A program made the position numbers and the translations under genes. The notes under the pieces are model-generated. The model worked only from the letters and a program-made list of their open reading frames with translations. It searched no databases and was not told where the DNA came from. From Sulfuriflexus sp. (GTDB lineage Bacteria > Pseudomonadota > Gammaproteobacteria > AKS1), in the NCBI GenBank assembly GCA_023134145.1, contig JAGLUW010000017.1, positions 136,531 through 200,530 on the forward strand: DNA of 64,000 bases, written 5' to 3'. Below, piece by piece: positions 21,101 to 29,510 of this stretch (position 1 is the first letter of the stretch; the number at the start of each line of letters is the position of its first letter).

Positions 21101-21857
21101 GTTAAGTAATGCGGTAAAATATAATTCTGAAAATGGAAAAATTGAGATTTGCTGTGAGCATCAAGAAGATCATCGCATGCGATTAAGTATTACTGATAGT
21201 GGAGAGGGGCTTACGGAGGAACAACAATCTCAATTATTTAAATCATTTAACCGGCTTGGCGCAGAGCAAACTGAGGTCGAAGGCGTTGGTATTGGTTTGG
21301 TAATTACCAAGAAAATTGTTGAATTAATGGGTGGGGTTATTGGCATGGAAAGCCAATTGGGTAAAGGGAGTTGTTTCTGGATTGAGTTAAATTACGGTAA
21401 TTCTTGCGCTATTGATACAGATAAAAAAGAGGGGAATAAACTAGTGGAGAAAGAATCTGTGCGAACAGAAGAAAATAAAAACAATAAAAAGGCTGTTCTC
21501 TATATTGAAGATAATACGGCAAATTTACGCTTAGTCGAACAATTATTAAGCCGCGTGCCTAATATTCATATGTGGAGTGCTCCTGAACCTGTTCTGGGAC
21601 TTGAGTTGGCGATAGAGAATTCACCTGATCTTATTCTGCTGGATATCAATCTTCCCGGCATGAATGGATTTGAAGTATTAAAAGAGTTGCGCGCGAATGA
21701 GAAAACGCGAGATATACCCGTTATTGCTATTAGTGCCAACGCGATGCCTAAGGATATTTCTAAGGGGATGGATGCGGGATTTAATGATTACGTGACTAAG
21801 CCAATTGATGTGGCGGAATTATTGATAACAGTGCGCAAGGCATTGTCTGATGATTAA
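18144..21857 (+). CDS. Soluble hybrid histidine kinase A (REC-REC-PAS-PAS-PAS-GAF-HisKA-HATPase-REC)
   Basis: A 1237-residue kinase with no membrane helix. In order: receiver 1 (about 14-125, Asp71), receiver 2 (about 149-270, Asp196 in VMDVYMPGC), a PAS domain (about 290-395), two PAS_3-type domains with the GTWDWD and GSWHFE starts, and a GAF domain (about 675-825). HisKA follows with His860 in MSHELRTPMNAI, then HATPase (N box LLSNAVKYNSE, GVGIGLVITKKI), and a C-terminal receiver with Asp1167. ATG 18144 is chosen because AGAGAG precedes it; a TTG at 18111 is open in frame. Two N-terminal receivers suggest it is itself a phosphorelay target. It is paralogous to the kinase at 25483. Confidence 0.9.
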   Translation: MSISSFRPSKHLGKDKLGSQYVVYLMMTDDIMVASVASGLKSAHYEIRYFSNFTDIKAACQKTLPEIVIIDISSENNIDMIDEIISIKEMVENCPPIVAISDTDELTSRLEAARAGACRYFSKPFDIDKLIHTLDGLMMEAVINPYRVLFIDNDEHFLKCSKEILSEEGFIAKAISNPLEGLKVLKEFKPDVIVMDVYMPGCTGPELVQVIRQDDDWALIPIIFLSAETDINSQLSAMKFGAADFLVKPVRNGKLIAAVTAMAKRSRRNVNLHKELTTALSDNEFQLVTMDEHDIVSVADASGAIISVNKKFCDISGYSEEELLGENHRILKSDYHSSTFYKDLWKTISSGEIWRGTICNKNKYGEKYWVESTIVPFLDDKGRPYKYVSARTDITALRKSEERLSLSQQFANIGTWDWDILSGELYWSDRIWPIFGYKKQVTETTYDNFLAAIHSDDRQNVIDAVTNCIENGEIYNIEHRVVWPDGSVHWVHGSGDVVRAENGQALNMLGMVQDIDCRKNAELALAEREKELNEAQKMANLGSWHFEPNTGDLFWSDEIYRIFGYEPDSFIPTVEAVHAVTPEDDREKLKEAENSAIKTGCYDVMHRILRSDGEVRWVHEIARTEIDEDGNVVLLSGTMQDVTRRVRMEEKLNLQRKLLNMLHRSTTDFVEKRDLHKTMEAMLDALLDLTGSEYGFTGEVLYEEGVPYLKTHAITNIVWDKETQALYDNNYEDGFEFRNLNTLFGKVMSSRERVISLNPATDPDAGGLPKGHPAIDSFFGMPIFYGDELVGIYGLANSEVAYNDEIIDLLRPFNTTYGVMIHSKRMMESEAGHREELVNAKNEAENANNAKSQFLSSMSHELRTPMNAIIGFSQLLMTDTDSVLSETQNENINEIEIAGKHLLTLINEVLDLSKIEAGRVSLDVEEVLLGDIVAESLNLIMPLAQKRGIDVVIKRDDIEIDLDDLIDGKVVVSADAVRLKQAILNLLSNAVKYNSENGKIEICCEHQEDHRMRLSITDSGEGLTEEQQSQLFKSFNRLGAEQTEVEGVGIGLVITKKIVELMGGVIGMESQLGKGSCFWIELNYGNSCAIDTDKKEGNKLVEKESVRTEENKNNKKAVLYIEDNTANLRLVEQLLSRVPNIHMWSAPEPVLGLELAIENSPDLILLDINLPGMNGFEVLKELRANEKTRDIPVIAISANAMPKDISKGMDAGFNDYVTKPIDVAELLITVRKALSDD

Positions 21858-21923
21858 GTCTAATTATTTTCATACAGTAAGTTTATTAGTCAATTCTGGA
21901 AAATATGGACTGCGGTAGCAGTG

Positions 21924-22085
21924 ATGTTGGTTTTGCTTATATGGTTGGGGTATTTGGAGAAGGACTTCAATCTTGTTTTAATGGAAGTAAATAAGCTGTT
22001 ACAGAAACAGATAGAACAAAAGCCTACCTCAAAAAGTGCCGTGGCATCGGTGTCGGTTGATGAAGGTGATATTGAGTTATTTTGA
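21924..22085 (+). CDS. Possible small membrane protein
   Basis: A 53-codon frame lies between the hybrid kinase and the STAS gene. It begins with a hydrophobic stretch (MLVLLIWLGYL), then a charged helical part (NKLLQKQIEQK) and an acidic end (DEGDIELF). The open frame extends upstream to 21864 without ATG, adding FWKIWTAVAV that would complete a membrane helix. A GTG (21921) or a non-standard start is possible, and the ribosome-binding site is weak. It ends 25 nt before the STAS start. It could be a real small protein or a decayed gene. Confidence 0.35.
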   Translation: MLVLLIWLGYLEKDFNLVLMEVNKLLQKQIEQKPTSKSAVASVSVDEGDIELF

Positions 22086-22110
22086 CAGTAGTATGTTTAA
22101 AAGGGATGCT

Positions 22111-22416
22111 ATGACTATAGAAATGAAATTGACAGAAGATAATAAACTTTTGGTGATCGGCGTAAAGGGTGCTTTCGATTTTTCAATGCTTAATGATTTC
22201 CGTGCTGCATATAGCGCTGATGTGGGTGAAGATATTGGAGTTGTTATTGATATGCGTGAGACATCAAGCATTAATAGTTCTGCATTAGGTATGTTGCTTA
22301 ATATGCAGCGACATTTTGGAAAGGATGATGGAGAAATAAGAATAATAAATTGCAATGATATTGTAAGAAATATATTTAATATCACACATTTTAATAAGAA
22401 ATTTAATATTTCATGA
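22111..22416 (+). CDS. STAS-domain protein (anti-sigma-factor antagonist type)
   Basis: A 101-residue single STAS domain. The pattern VVIDMRETSSINSSALGML (residues 44-62) is the strand-loop-helix of this family, with the usual phosphorylatable serine in INSSALG (Ser56/57). In partner switching the unphosphorylated STAS protein binds a kinase/anti-sigma partner, and a PP2C phosphatase removes its phosphate. Its neighbour downstream has both phosphatase and kinase-like domains and overlaps it by 4 nt (ATGA). The HsbA-HsbR pair of Pseudomonas is the closest known logic. ATG 22111 follows AAGGGA and is preferred to upstream ATGs at 22036 and 22093. Confidence 0.88.
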   Translation: MTIEMKLTEDNKLLVIGVKGAFDFSMLNDFRAAYSADVGEDIGVVIDMRETSSINSSALGMLLNMQRHFGKDDGEIRIINCNDIVRNIFNITHFNKKFNIS

Positions 22417-24083
22417 AAGCTGAAAAAATCCTTATCGTTGATGATTTAGCAACTAATCGAAAGTTGCTAAGCCGAATGCTTGTAAAGATGGCAGACTATA
22501 CGGTGGTTGAAGCGGTTAATGGTAGGGAGGCGGTTGCTTTATTTAAGGATGAAAATCCAGATCTTATTTTAATGGATATTAATATGCCAGAAATGAGCGG
22601 CTTGGAAGCAACAACTAAGATTAAGGCAATAGCAGGTGACACCTATATTCCCATTATATTTCTAACCGCGCTTAGTGCGGAGTCGGCATTATCAGATTCA
22701 CTTGCTTCTGGTGGTGATGATTTTATTAGTAAGCCATTTGAATTGGATATTTTAAAATCAAAGATCAATGCACACTTACGAATTCGCGAATTGAACCTAC
22801 AATTAAGCTCAAAAAATAATGAATTAAATGACTTGAATAACAACCTTGTCCATGAGCAAGAACTTATTGAATATTTCTTTAAAAACGCACTAGAACAAAA
22901 CTTTTTAGATAAGAAATTAATAAATTATCATATGTCTTCAATGTCGGCATTTAATGGTGATATTTTTCTCGCTGGGCGTAGCCCTAAAGGCTGCTTGTAT
23001 ATTGTCTTAGGAGATTTTACTGGGCATGGCTTAACCGCGGCGATGGGAACATTGCCTGCCGCGATGATCTTTTTTAAGATGGTTGCGGGTAATGCTGCCA
23101 TTGCAGATATTGCTCGCGAGCTTAATCGCCAACTTCATAAGTTAATGCCAACGAGTATGTTTTTTGCAGCAACATTGTTGGAATTGAATGCGCAGGGAAA
23201 TATTCTAACAACATGGATGGGTGGCATGCCGGAATGTTATTTGCTTGATGCAAAGGGGGATTTAAAAGGGCTGGTTGAATCTCGTCATATGCCATTAGGT
23301 ATTTTAAATGACAGCGGTTTTGATTCGCGAGTAGAGATTCATAATGTTGAAGAAAATGATAAATTGTATTTGTATAGCGATGGAATAATTGAAGCTGATA
23401 AACAGAATGGTGAAATGTTTGGTAGTGAACGCCTTAAGAACGTTTTAGTTTCAAATGGTGAAAATCGCATTAGTAAAGTCTTAGAAGCAATAAAAGAATT
23501 TGGCGGTAGCACGGAACAAAATGATGATATTACCATTGTAGAGTTGTCGTGCATTGAAGTGCCTGTTGTTGAAAATGAGGAGTCTGATCCAGACGAAAAC
23601 AAAGGGGTTTTACCGTGGACTATGTCTATTTCTTTATCTGCGGATGACATGCGTAATACCACACTAATCACAGAACTATCTCAATTATTAGGTTCACTTC
23701 CAGCTCTACATAAACATAAGGATGTTATTGAAGTCTTATTATCAGAAATTTATTATAACGCCCTCGATTACAGTATTCTTGGCCTAGATGGTATTGAGAA
23801 AAACAACGAAGATCAATTTGAAGAGTATTATAAAATTCGTGACGAGCACTTAAAAAATCTCCACGATGCCTGTATAACATTCGATTTTAGTTATATATCC
23901 GCTTTAGGTGATGAAACGTTGATTATTCGAATAAAAGACAACGGTAAAGGTTATCAGGGACACGATGCTGAATTATCAGAAACTAAGCTGAGTGGGCGCG
24001 GGCTCGATATCGTTAATAACCTTTGTAAATCAGTGGAGTTTTCTGACGATGGTAAGCAGTTAGAACTCGTTTTTCAGTTGTAA
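22413..24083 (+). CDS. Receiver-PP2C phosphatase-HATPase fusion (HsbR-like)
   Basis: A 556-residue protein. The receiver (2-125) has VDD at 9-11 and Asp55 in LILMDINMPEM. A short helical linker follows. The SpoIIE/RsbU-type PP2C domain (about 170-390) has metal-binding motifs GDIFLAGR, LGDFTGHG, YSDGIIEA and DDITIVEL. The C-terminal GHKL ATPase (about 405-556) has N box LLSEIYYNALDYS, IKDNGKGY and SGRGLDIVNNL, as in RsbW-type serine kinases. It can in principle both phosphorylate and dephosphorylate the STAS protein encoded just upstream, under receiver control. It is paralogous to the protein at 24314. Confidence 0.92.
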   Translation: MKAEKILIVDDLATNRKLLSRMLVKMADYTVVEAVNGREAVALFKDENPDLILMDINMPEMSGLEATTKIKAIAGDTYIPIIFLTALSAESALSDSLASGGDDFISKPFELDILKSKINAHLRIRELNLQLSSKNNELNDLNNNLVHEQELIEYFFKNALEQNFLDKKLINYHMSSMSAFNGDIFLAGRSPKGCLYIVLGDFTGHGLTAAMGTLPAAMIFFKMVAGNAAIADIARELNRQLHKLMPTSMFFAATLLELNAQGNILTTWMGGMPECYLLDAKGDLKGLVESRHMPLGILNDSGFDSRVEIHNVEENDKLYLYSDGIIEADKQNGEMFGSERLKNVLVSNGENRISKVLEAIKEFGGSTEQNDDITIVELSCIEVPVVENEESDPDENKGVLPWTMSISLSADDMRNTTLITELSQLLGSLPALHKHKDVIEVLLSEIYYNALDYSILGLDGIEKNNEDQFEEYYKIRDEHLKNLHDACITFDFSYISALGDETLIIRIKDNGKGYQGHDAELSETKLSGRGLDIVNNLCKSVEFSDDGKQLELVFQL

Positions 24084-24313
24084 AATTCATTATATCTATA
24101 TTATTCAATTGGTTAATTAGAAAAGCCGTGATTATCTTAGTGCCTATTTTTCTCCCTATATAGTTAAAAATAAAGAAAATTCCAGAAGCGCCGATATATA
24201 ACATTGATGGATTTATAGACTAATTACCCTTATACCGCGGGTTAAGCCCTATTAATCATAATGTAATCGTTTGAGGTCTCTTCTGTAATGTGTTTGAAGA
24301 CGTTTAAAGTTAA

Positions 24314-25483
24314 ATGAGTGCTGAAAAAATACTTGTAGTCGATGATATTGCGGCTAATCGAAAGCTACTTCACAAAATGTTAGTGAAGATAGCGGATTAT
24401 GTGGTGGTCGAAGCTGCTAATGGTAAGGATGCCATTACTGTATTTGAAAAAGAAAACCCAGATTTAATTTTAATGGATATAAACATGCCTGAAATGGATG
24501 GCATGCGTTCTACGGCTAAAATTAAAGAGATTATGGGTGATGATTATATTCCAATTATTTTTGTCACCGCACTTAGTGCGGAATCGTCTCTAGCTAATGC
24601 CTTGGCAGCAGGCGGCGATGACTTTATTGGCAAACCATTCAATGTTGAAGTTTTAAGATCAAAAATTAATGCACATCTGCGTATACGTGATCTTAATCAG
24701 CAATTGCTTACTAACAATAAGAAATTGAATGAATCCAATATGGATCTTATGCGTGAGCATGAGCTTATCGAATATTTCTTTAATAATGCATTGCAAAAGA
24801 GCTTTTTAGATAAGAAGCTAATTAATTATCATATGTCACCAATGTCTGTATTTAATGGTGATATCTTCCTCGCCAAACGTAGCCCTAATGGTGGTTTGTA
24901 TATCGTTATGGGTGATTTCACTGGGCACGGTTTAGCCGCAGCCATGGGAACCTTACCCGTTGCGATGATCTTTTTTAAAATGGTTTCTGAAAGTGGAACT
25001 GTATCTGATATCGCTCGTGAGTTGAATCACCAACTATCTGCATTAATGCCAACGAGTATGTTCTTTGCGGCCAGCCTGTTAGAACTAAATGCGGCGGGAG
25101 ATGTTCTAACTGTGTGGATGGGCGGTATGCCAAAAATATATTGGCTTGGTGATGATGGTAACTTGAAAGGAGTGGTGAAATCTCAGCATATGCCGCTAGG
25201 GATCCTTGATGACAAGGGTTTCGATTCGGCGACACAAGTATTTGATGTTGAGAAGAACGACAAGTTTTACTTGTACAGTGATGGGATTACGGAAGCATGT
25301 CGACCAAATGGTGAAATGTTTGGTGAGGAACGGTTAGCGCAAGTGATTATTGATAATCGCGATAATTGTATTGATAAAGTATTGAGAGCATTAAATCTTT
25401 TCAGAGGAGATGTGGAGCAGGATGATGATATCACTATAGTAGAATTGTCGTGTTGTGAAATACCAACAGGTGAAGCGGAATAA
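24314..25483 (+). CDS. Receiver-PP2C phosphatase without HATPase
   Basis: A 389-residue paralogue of the preceding gene. Receiver Asp55 (LILMDINMPEMDG) and all PP2C motifs are kept (NGDIFLAKRS, MGDFTGHG, YSDGITEA, DDDITIVEL), but the protein ends soon after the phosphatase domain, so the GHKL ATPase is absent. The sequences align from the first residues (SAEKILVVDDIAANRKLL against KAEKILIVDDLATNRKLL). A 230-nt gap separates the two copies. Its stop overlaps the next kinase start by 1 nt (TAATG). It would be a dedicated STAS phosphatase, either for the same or a distant STAS protein. Confidence 0.9.
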   Translation: MSAEKILVVDDIAANRKLLHKMLVKIADYVVVEAANGKDAITVFEKENPDLILMDINMPEMDGMRSTAKIKEIMGDDYIPIIFVTALSAESSLANALAAGGDDFIGKPFNVEVLRSKINAHLRIRDLNQQLLTNNKKLNESNMDLMREHELIEYFFNNALQKSFLDKKLINYHMSPMSVFNGDIFLAKRSPNGGLYIVMGDFTGHGLAAAMGTLPVAMIFFKMVSESGTVSDIARELNHQLSALMPTSMFFAASLLELNAAGDVLTVWMGGMPKIYWLGDDGNLKGVVKSQHMPLGILDDKGFDSATQVFDVEKNDKFYLYSDGITEACRPNGEMFGEERLAQVIIDNRDNCIDKVLRALNLFRGDVEQDDDITIVELSCCEIPTGEAE

Positions 25484-28400
25484 TGGAAGCATCCGTGAGA
25501 CATAAGTTAGCTGAATTAAAACTAACCTTTAAGAAACAGTTGCCAGAAAAAATATCTGAAATGGGGTTTCTATGGCAAGACTCCAAAAACAATAAAGACA
25601 AAAACTTCTCTACATTGTATAGAGTGGCACATAGTTTGGTGGGATCTGGCGGAACTTTTGGAGCTATGACGGTTAGTGCATTGGCTAAAGAATTGTGTCG
25701 GATATTAAAGCCATTGTCAGGTGAAAATAATTACTCGCTACTTCCTCCTGAAGATCGGCAACAGGTTGAAGGGTTATTGGTTCAGATGAAAGAGGCAGCA
25801 GATAATTGGCAGCCTTCTAGCGTACCGTATATTGAGCAAGTTTTAGAGCAGCCACCGCGTAGCAATAATGAAATATATTTAGTAGACGATGATGAGCTTT
25901 TTTCTAAAGACTTAATCGCTAATTTAGAAAAGACCGATTATGTTATAAAGAATTTTCTCACCCTGGACGATTTTAAGAAAGCGCTTAAGGAATCTATCCC
26001 GGCTGTTATTATTATGGATGTTATTTTCGGTGACGACGACCTTGCCGGTGTGGATGCAATTTCGGGTTTGCGTGAGGAGTGTAAAGATTTACCTCCGGTA
26101 ATTTTTATTTCGGTACGCGAAGATATTGATATGCGGCTTGCCGCCGCGCGTGCAGGTGTTTGTCGTTATTTATGTAAGCCACTCGACATTAAAAAGCTTA
26201 ACCAAACCTTAGATGGATTAACTTCTCGAGGTTTACGTGAGCCATATCGAATATTGATAGTCGATGATGATGAAACTTTTCTTGAATATAGCGCATTAAT
26301 ATTACGTGATGCGGGTATGGTTGTTGAGGCCTTGTCGAAGCCATTACTTTGTTTGTCGATGTTAGATGATTTTAAACCCGACCTTGTTATTTTAGATGTT
26401 TATATGCCGGATTGCTCTGGCCCTGAGCTTGCGCAAGTAATTCGTCAGGATGATAAGTGGGCAATGGTGCCTATTATGTTCTTGTCGACAGAATCAAATA
26501 CTAATTATCAGTTAGCAGCAATGAATCTTGGCGGAGATGGATTTCTTGTTAAACCCGTGACATCTGAATGTTTAGTTTCTGCAGTTGTTGTTAGGGCGAA
26601 AAGAGCGCGTTGGAATTCCCGTATTAACCAAGATTTATCTGCAGCATTGCGAGAGAGTAAATTTAATACCATCGCAATGGATCAGCATGGCATTGTTAGT
26701 TCTGCTGATATTAAGGGGCGAATTCTTGATGTAAATGACAAGTTTTGTGAGGTCAGTGGTTATAGCCGAGCAGAATTGTTAGGACGTAATCACCGGATTC
26801 TTAAATCGGATTATCACCCTGCCATTTTTTATGAAGAAATGTGGCATAGCATTTCGCGAGGAAAAGTATGGCATGGCACTATTTGTAATTTAGATAGGGA
26901 TGGTAATAAATATTGGGTTGACTCAACGATTGTTCCTTTTTTGGATGATAAAGGTAAGCCGTATAAGTATGTTTCTGTTCGAACTGATATTACTGAATTA
27001 CGTAAAAGTGAAGAACGTTTAAATCTGAGTCAGGACTTTGCCAATATTGGTACGTGGGATTGGGATATCCCTACGGGAGATTTGTATTGGTCGGATCGAG
27101 CTTTTTCTGTTTTTGGTTTTGATAAAAAGAATACAGAGATATCTTATGATGATTTTATTGCGGCGATACATCCTGATGACCGGGGGTATGTAACGGCGGC
27201 AATATCTGCATGCGTTAATGATGGGCAGGCTTATGATCAAGAACATCGAATTATATGGTCTGATGGAAGTGTGCATTGGGTTCATGAAAGTGGCAATGTT
27301 GTGCGATCAAATGCAGGAGAAGCTTTGCATATGATCGGTGTCATAAATGACATCACTAAGCGTAAAGATGCAGAAATGGCGTTGCTGGATAGTCAGGAAC
27401 GGTTAGTGCATGCAAAAGATGAAGCGGAGAATGCTAATCTGGCTAAGTCACAATTTCTTTCTCGCATGAGTCATGAATTACGTACGCCAATGAATGCGAT
27501 TATAGGGTTTGGGCAGTTATTAAAAATGGAAACAGATCCGGTTCTAACAGAATCGCAGGAAGAAAATGTAGATGAAATAATTAGTGCTGGTGATCATCTT
27601 TTAGAGCTTATTAATGAGGTTTTAGATTTAGCAAGAATTGAATCAGGAAATGTTGAGTTTTCTATTGAGGCAGTTCCTTTTGGTGAAGTTATTCATGAAT
27701 CATTACAACTTGTTATGCCATTAATTCAGGAGCGTGGCATAGAAGTTGAATTTAGAAATGATGGTGTCGATGTGTCGCCGGATGATTTTGTAGATGCGTA
27801 TGGTGCGGTACAAGCAGATTGGACACGACTCAAACAAATATTAATTAATTTATTAAGTAACGCAATTAAGTATAACAGTGAGAACGGTAAGATTATCATT
27901 GCTTGTGATGCGGCTGAAAATAATTATATACGCATTAGTATTATTGACACTGGCAGTGGCATTACTCCCGAACAACAAGATAAATTATTTAAACCATTTA
28001 ATCGTCTGGATGCAGATGAAACTGGAGTGGAAGGCACCGGTATCGGTTTAGTGATCACTAAAAATATTGTTGAACTTATGGGGGGTAATATTGGTGTGGA
28101 AAGTGAGATCGACGTGGGCAGTACTTTTTGGGTTGAGTTGCCGGTTGATGTTTTGCCACAAATTGAGAAAGAAACATCCTTCACTGAAGATACAGAGCAG
28201 CCATCATTAATCACTAATGTGGCGCATGAATATAACATTCTTTATATTGAAGATAATGAGGCAAATGTAAGATTAGTTAGGCAATTATTAGGCCGCCTAA
28301 AAAATGTATCAATTAAGAGTGCTCCTGAACCTATCCTGGGGCTTGAATTGGCGGTTGACCTTAAGCCGGATTTAATTTTATTGGATATAAATTTGCCAAT

Positions 28401-28602
28401 CATGGATGGTTTTGAAGTTCTGAAGCGTTTGCAGCAACATGAAGTAACCAAAAATATCCCTGTCATTGCTGTGAGTGCTAACGCGATGCTTAAAGATGTT
28501 GAAAAAGGCATAAGTGCAGGATTTATTGAGTACGTTACTAAGCCAATTAATACCGTGGCGTTACTAGAAACAGTTAAGAAAGCTTTAGAAGAGCAAGACT
28601 AA
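25483..28602 (+). CDS. Soluble hybrid histidine kinase B (HPt-REC-REC-PAS-PAS-HisKA-HATPase-REC)
   Basis: A 1039-residue kinase, paralogue of kinase A. An N-terminal HPt domain has phospho-accepting His50 in RVAHSLVGSGGTFG. Two receivers follow (Asp179, Asp305), then two PAS domains nearly matching kinase A (for example HRILKSDYH and STIVPFLDDKGKPYKYVS), HisKA with His664 in MSHELRTPMN, HATPase, and a final receiver with Asp968 (LILLDINLP). It lacks the third PAS and the GAF of kinase A and has gained, or kept, the HPt. Having His, Asp and HPt in one chain allows a complete internal phosphorelay. It ends the cluster, with a terminator 140 nt downstream. Confidence 0.91.
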   Translation: MEASVRHKLAELKLTFKKQLPEKISEMGFLWQDSKNNKDKNFSTLYRVAHSLVGSGGTFGAMTVSALAKELCRILKPLSGENNYSLLPPEDRQQVEGLLVQMKEAADNWQPSSVPYIEQVLEQPPRSNNEIYLVDDDELFSKDLIANLEKTDYVIKNFLTLDDFKKALKESIPAVIIMDVIFGDDDLAGVDAISGLREECKDLPPVIFISVREDIDMRLAAARAGVCRYLCKPLDIKKLNQTLDGLTSRGLREPYRILIVDDDETFLEYSALILRDAGMVVEALSKPLLCLSMLDDFKPDLVILDVYMPDCSGPELAQVIRQDDKWAMVPIMFLSTESNTNYQLAAMNLGGDGFLVKPVTSECLVSAVVVRAKRARWNSRINQDLSAALRESKFNTIAMDQHGIVSSADIKGRILDVNDKFCEVSGYSRAELLGRNHRILKSDYHPAIFYEEMWHSISRGKVWHGTICNLDRDGNKYWVDSTIVPFLDDKGKPYKYVSVRTDITELRKSEERLNLSQDFANIGTWDWDIPTGDLYWSDRAFSVFGFDKKNTEISYDDFIAAIHPDDRGYVTAAISACVNDGQAYDQEHRIIWSDGSVHWVHESGNVVRSNAGEALHMIGVINDITKRKDAEMALLDSQERLVHAKDEAENANLAKSQFLSRMSHELRTPMNAIIGFGQLLKMETDPVLTESQEENVDEIISAGDHLLELINEVLDLARIESGNVEFSIEAVPFGEVIHESLQLVMPLIQERGIEVEFRNDGVDVSPDDFVDAYGAVQADWTRLKQILINLLSNAIKYNSENGKIIIACDAAENNYIRISIIDTGSGITPEQQDKLFKPFNRLDADETGVEGTGIGLVITKNIVELMGGNIGVESEIDVGSTFWVELPVDVLPQIEKETSFTEDTEQPSLITNVAHEYNILYIEDNEANVRLVRQLLGRLKNVSIKSAPEPILGLELAVDLKPDLILLDINLPIMDGFEVLKRLQQHEVTKNIPVIAVSANAMLKDVEKGISAGFIEYVTKPINTVALLETVKKALEEQD

Positions 28603-28737
28603 AGGTCATTTTGTACTACGTTATTTTGATTTAACTCAGCATGAGGCTCTGTTAATGTGCCGGAAAGGAATTGCTACGGGGTTAATTTCGTAGCAAAAAA
28701 TGAGAAGTATTGCTGTTTATGCTCCTCATTAGATTAG

Positions 28738-28764
28738 AAAAGGCCTCCTTGTGGAGGCTTTTTT
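28738..28764 (+). terminator. Terminator after the signalling cluster
   Basis: The stem GCCTCC / GGAGGC with loop TTGT is flanked by AAAAG and a run of T. A second, weaker hairpin (GCTACG / CGTAGC, 28673-28694) precedes it. Together they isolate the cluster from rimP. Confidence 0.85.
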
Positions 28765-28927
28765 AATATTAGGGTTACTTTTTATCTACATGATATTAAA
28801 GTGATTTTTATTGTTTTTAGCAAAATATTTCCTATTTCATTTCAGGTTAATTTGACCTGAGAAGTGAATTAAATAGAAAAAAGGCCGTAAACCCGTGAAG
28901 TTACTGGCGTTTTATGGGGCTCAAGGC

Positions 28928-28933
28928 TATAAT
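28928..28933 (+). promoter_or_regulatory. Candidate -10 box of the rimP operon
   Basis: TATAAT in the context GGCTATAATCAGCGCG, with a G+C-rich stretch just downstream as in growth-controlled promoters. No good -35 hexamer is seen at 16-18 nt, so the call is tentative. Transcription would start near 28940 and pass through the leader hairpin. Confidence 0.4.
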
Positions 28934-28974
28934 CAGCGCGCTTTCACAGTTTTAGTAGTTAGAAAGCGATTTTT

Positions 28975-29000
28975 GGAGTGGGCCTTGCGCCCATTTTTTG
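28975..29000 (+). promoter_or_regulatory. rimP leader terminator-like hairpin
   Basis: TGGGC-CTTGC-GCCCA followed by TTTTTTG lies directly upstream of the rimP ribosome-binding site. A terminator-like hairpin at this position is a known feature of rimP leaders in gammaproteobacteria (Rfam rimP leader), thought to act by attenuation. The match here is by position and shape only. Confidence 0.6.
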
Positions 29001-29017
29001 TTTCCGGAAGGAATGAA

Positions 29018-29476
29018 ATGGGTCAACAAGCAGTAAAAATAGCCGCGTTAATCGAGCCATCTTTGGATGCGCTGGGTTACGAGCTGGTCGGTGTTGAATA
29101 TGCCGCACAGGGTAAGCACTCCATATTAAGGATATATATTGATAGCCCAAACGGCGTCGATGTTGATGATTGTCAGAAGGCAAGCCACCAAATAAGTGGC
29201 GTGTTGGATGTAGAAGATCCGTTATCGGGTCAGTACACCTTGGAAGTGTCATCACCAGGGCTAGAACGACCATTGTTTATCGCAGCGCATTTTGAACGCT
29301 TTGCTGGTGAACGTGCTGAGGTACGTATGCGTACCCCGATTGATGGACAAAGAAAATTTGTTGGGCAGCTTGCCGGTGTTGAAGATAACAACGTAAAGCT
29401 GGACTTGGAAAATGATGAAAGTGTTTTACTTTCACTTGCTGATATTGATAAGGCAAAACTGAAACCTGATTGGTAA
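29018..29476 (+). CDS. rimP: Ribosome maturation factor RimP
   Basis: A 152-residue protein of normal length for RimP, needed for late 30S subunit assembly. Typical segments are LGYELVGVEY, ILRIYIDSPNGVDVDDCQKAS, and VSSPGLERPL (near residue 83), the most conserved motif of the family. The open frame extends upstream, but that part covers the leader hairpin; ATG 29018 has GGAAGGA 5 nt upstream and aligns with the family start. It is the first gene of the operon running to pnp. Confidence 0.95.
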   Translation: MGQQAVKIAALIEPSLDALGYELVGVEYAAQGKHSILRIYIDSPNGVDVDDCQKASHQISGVLDVEDPLSGQYTLEVSSPGLERPLFIAAHFERFAGERAEVRMRTPIDGQRKFVGQLAGVEDNNVKLDLENDESVLLSLADIDKAKLKPDW

Positions 29477-29510
29477 GCCATCAGGTATCGCAGGAGTAGA
29501 GGCAGAGGCT

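Noticed and set aside
24084..24313. Gap between the two phosphatase genes as a third, decayed gene
   Set aside because: No frame of useful length or similarity to the neighbours was found; treated as a leader region.
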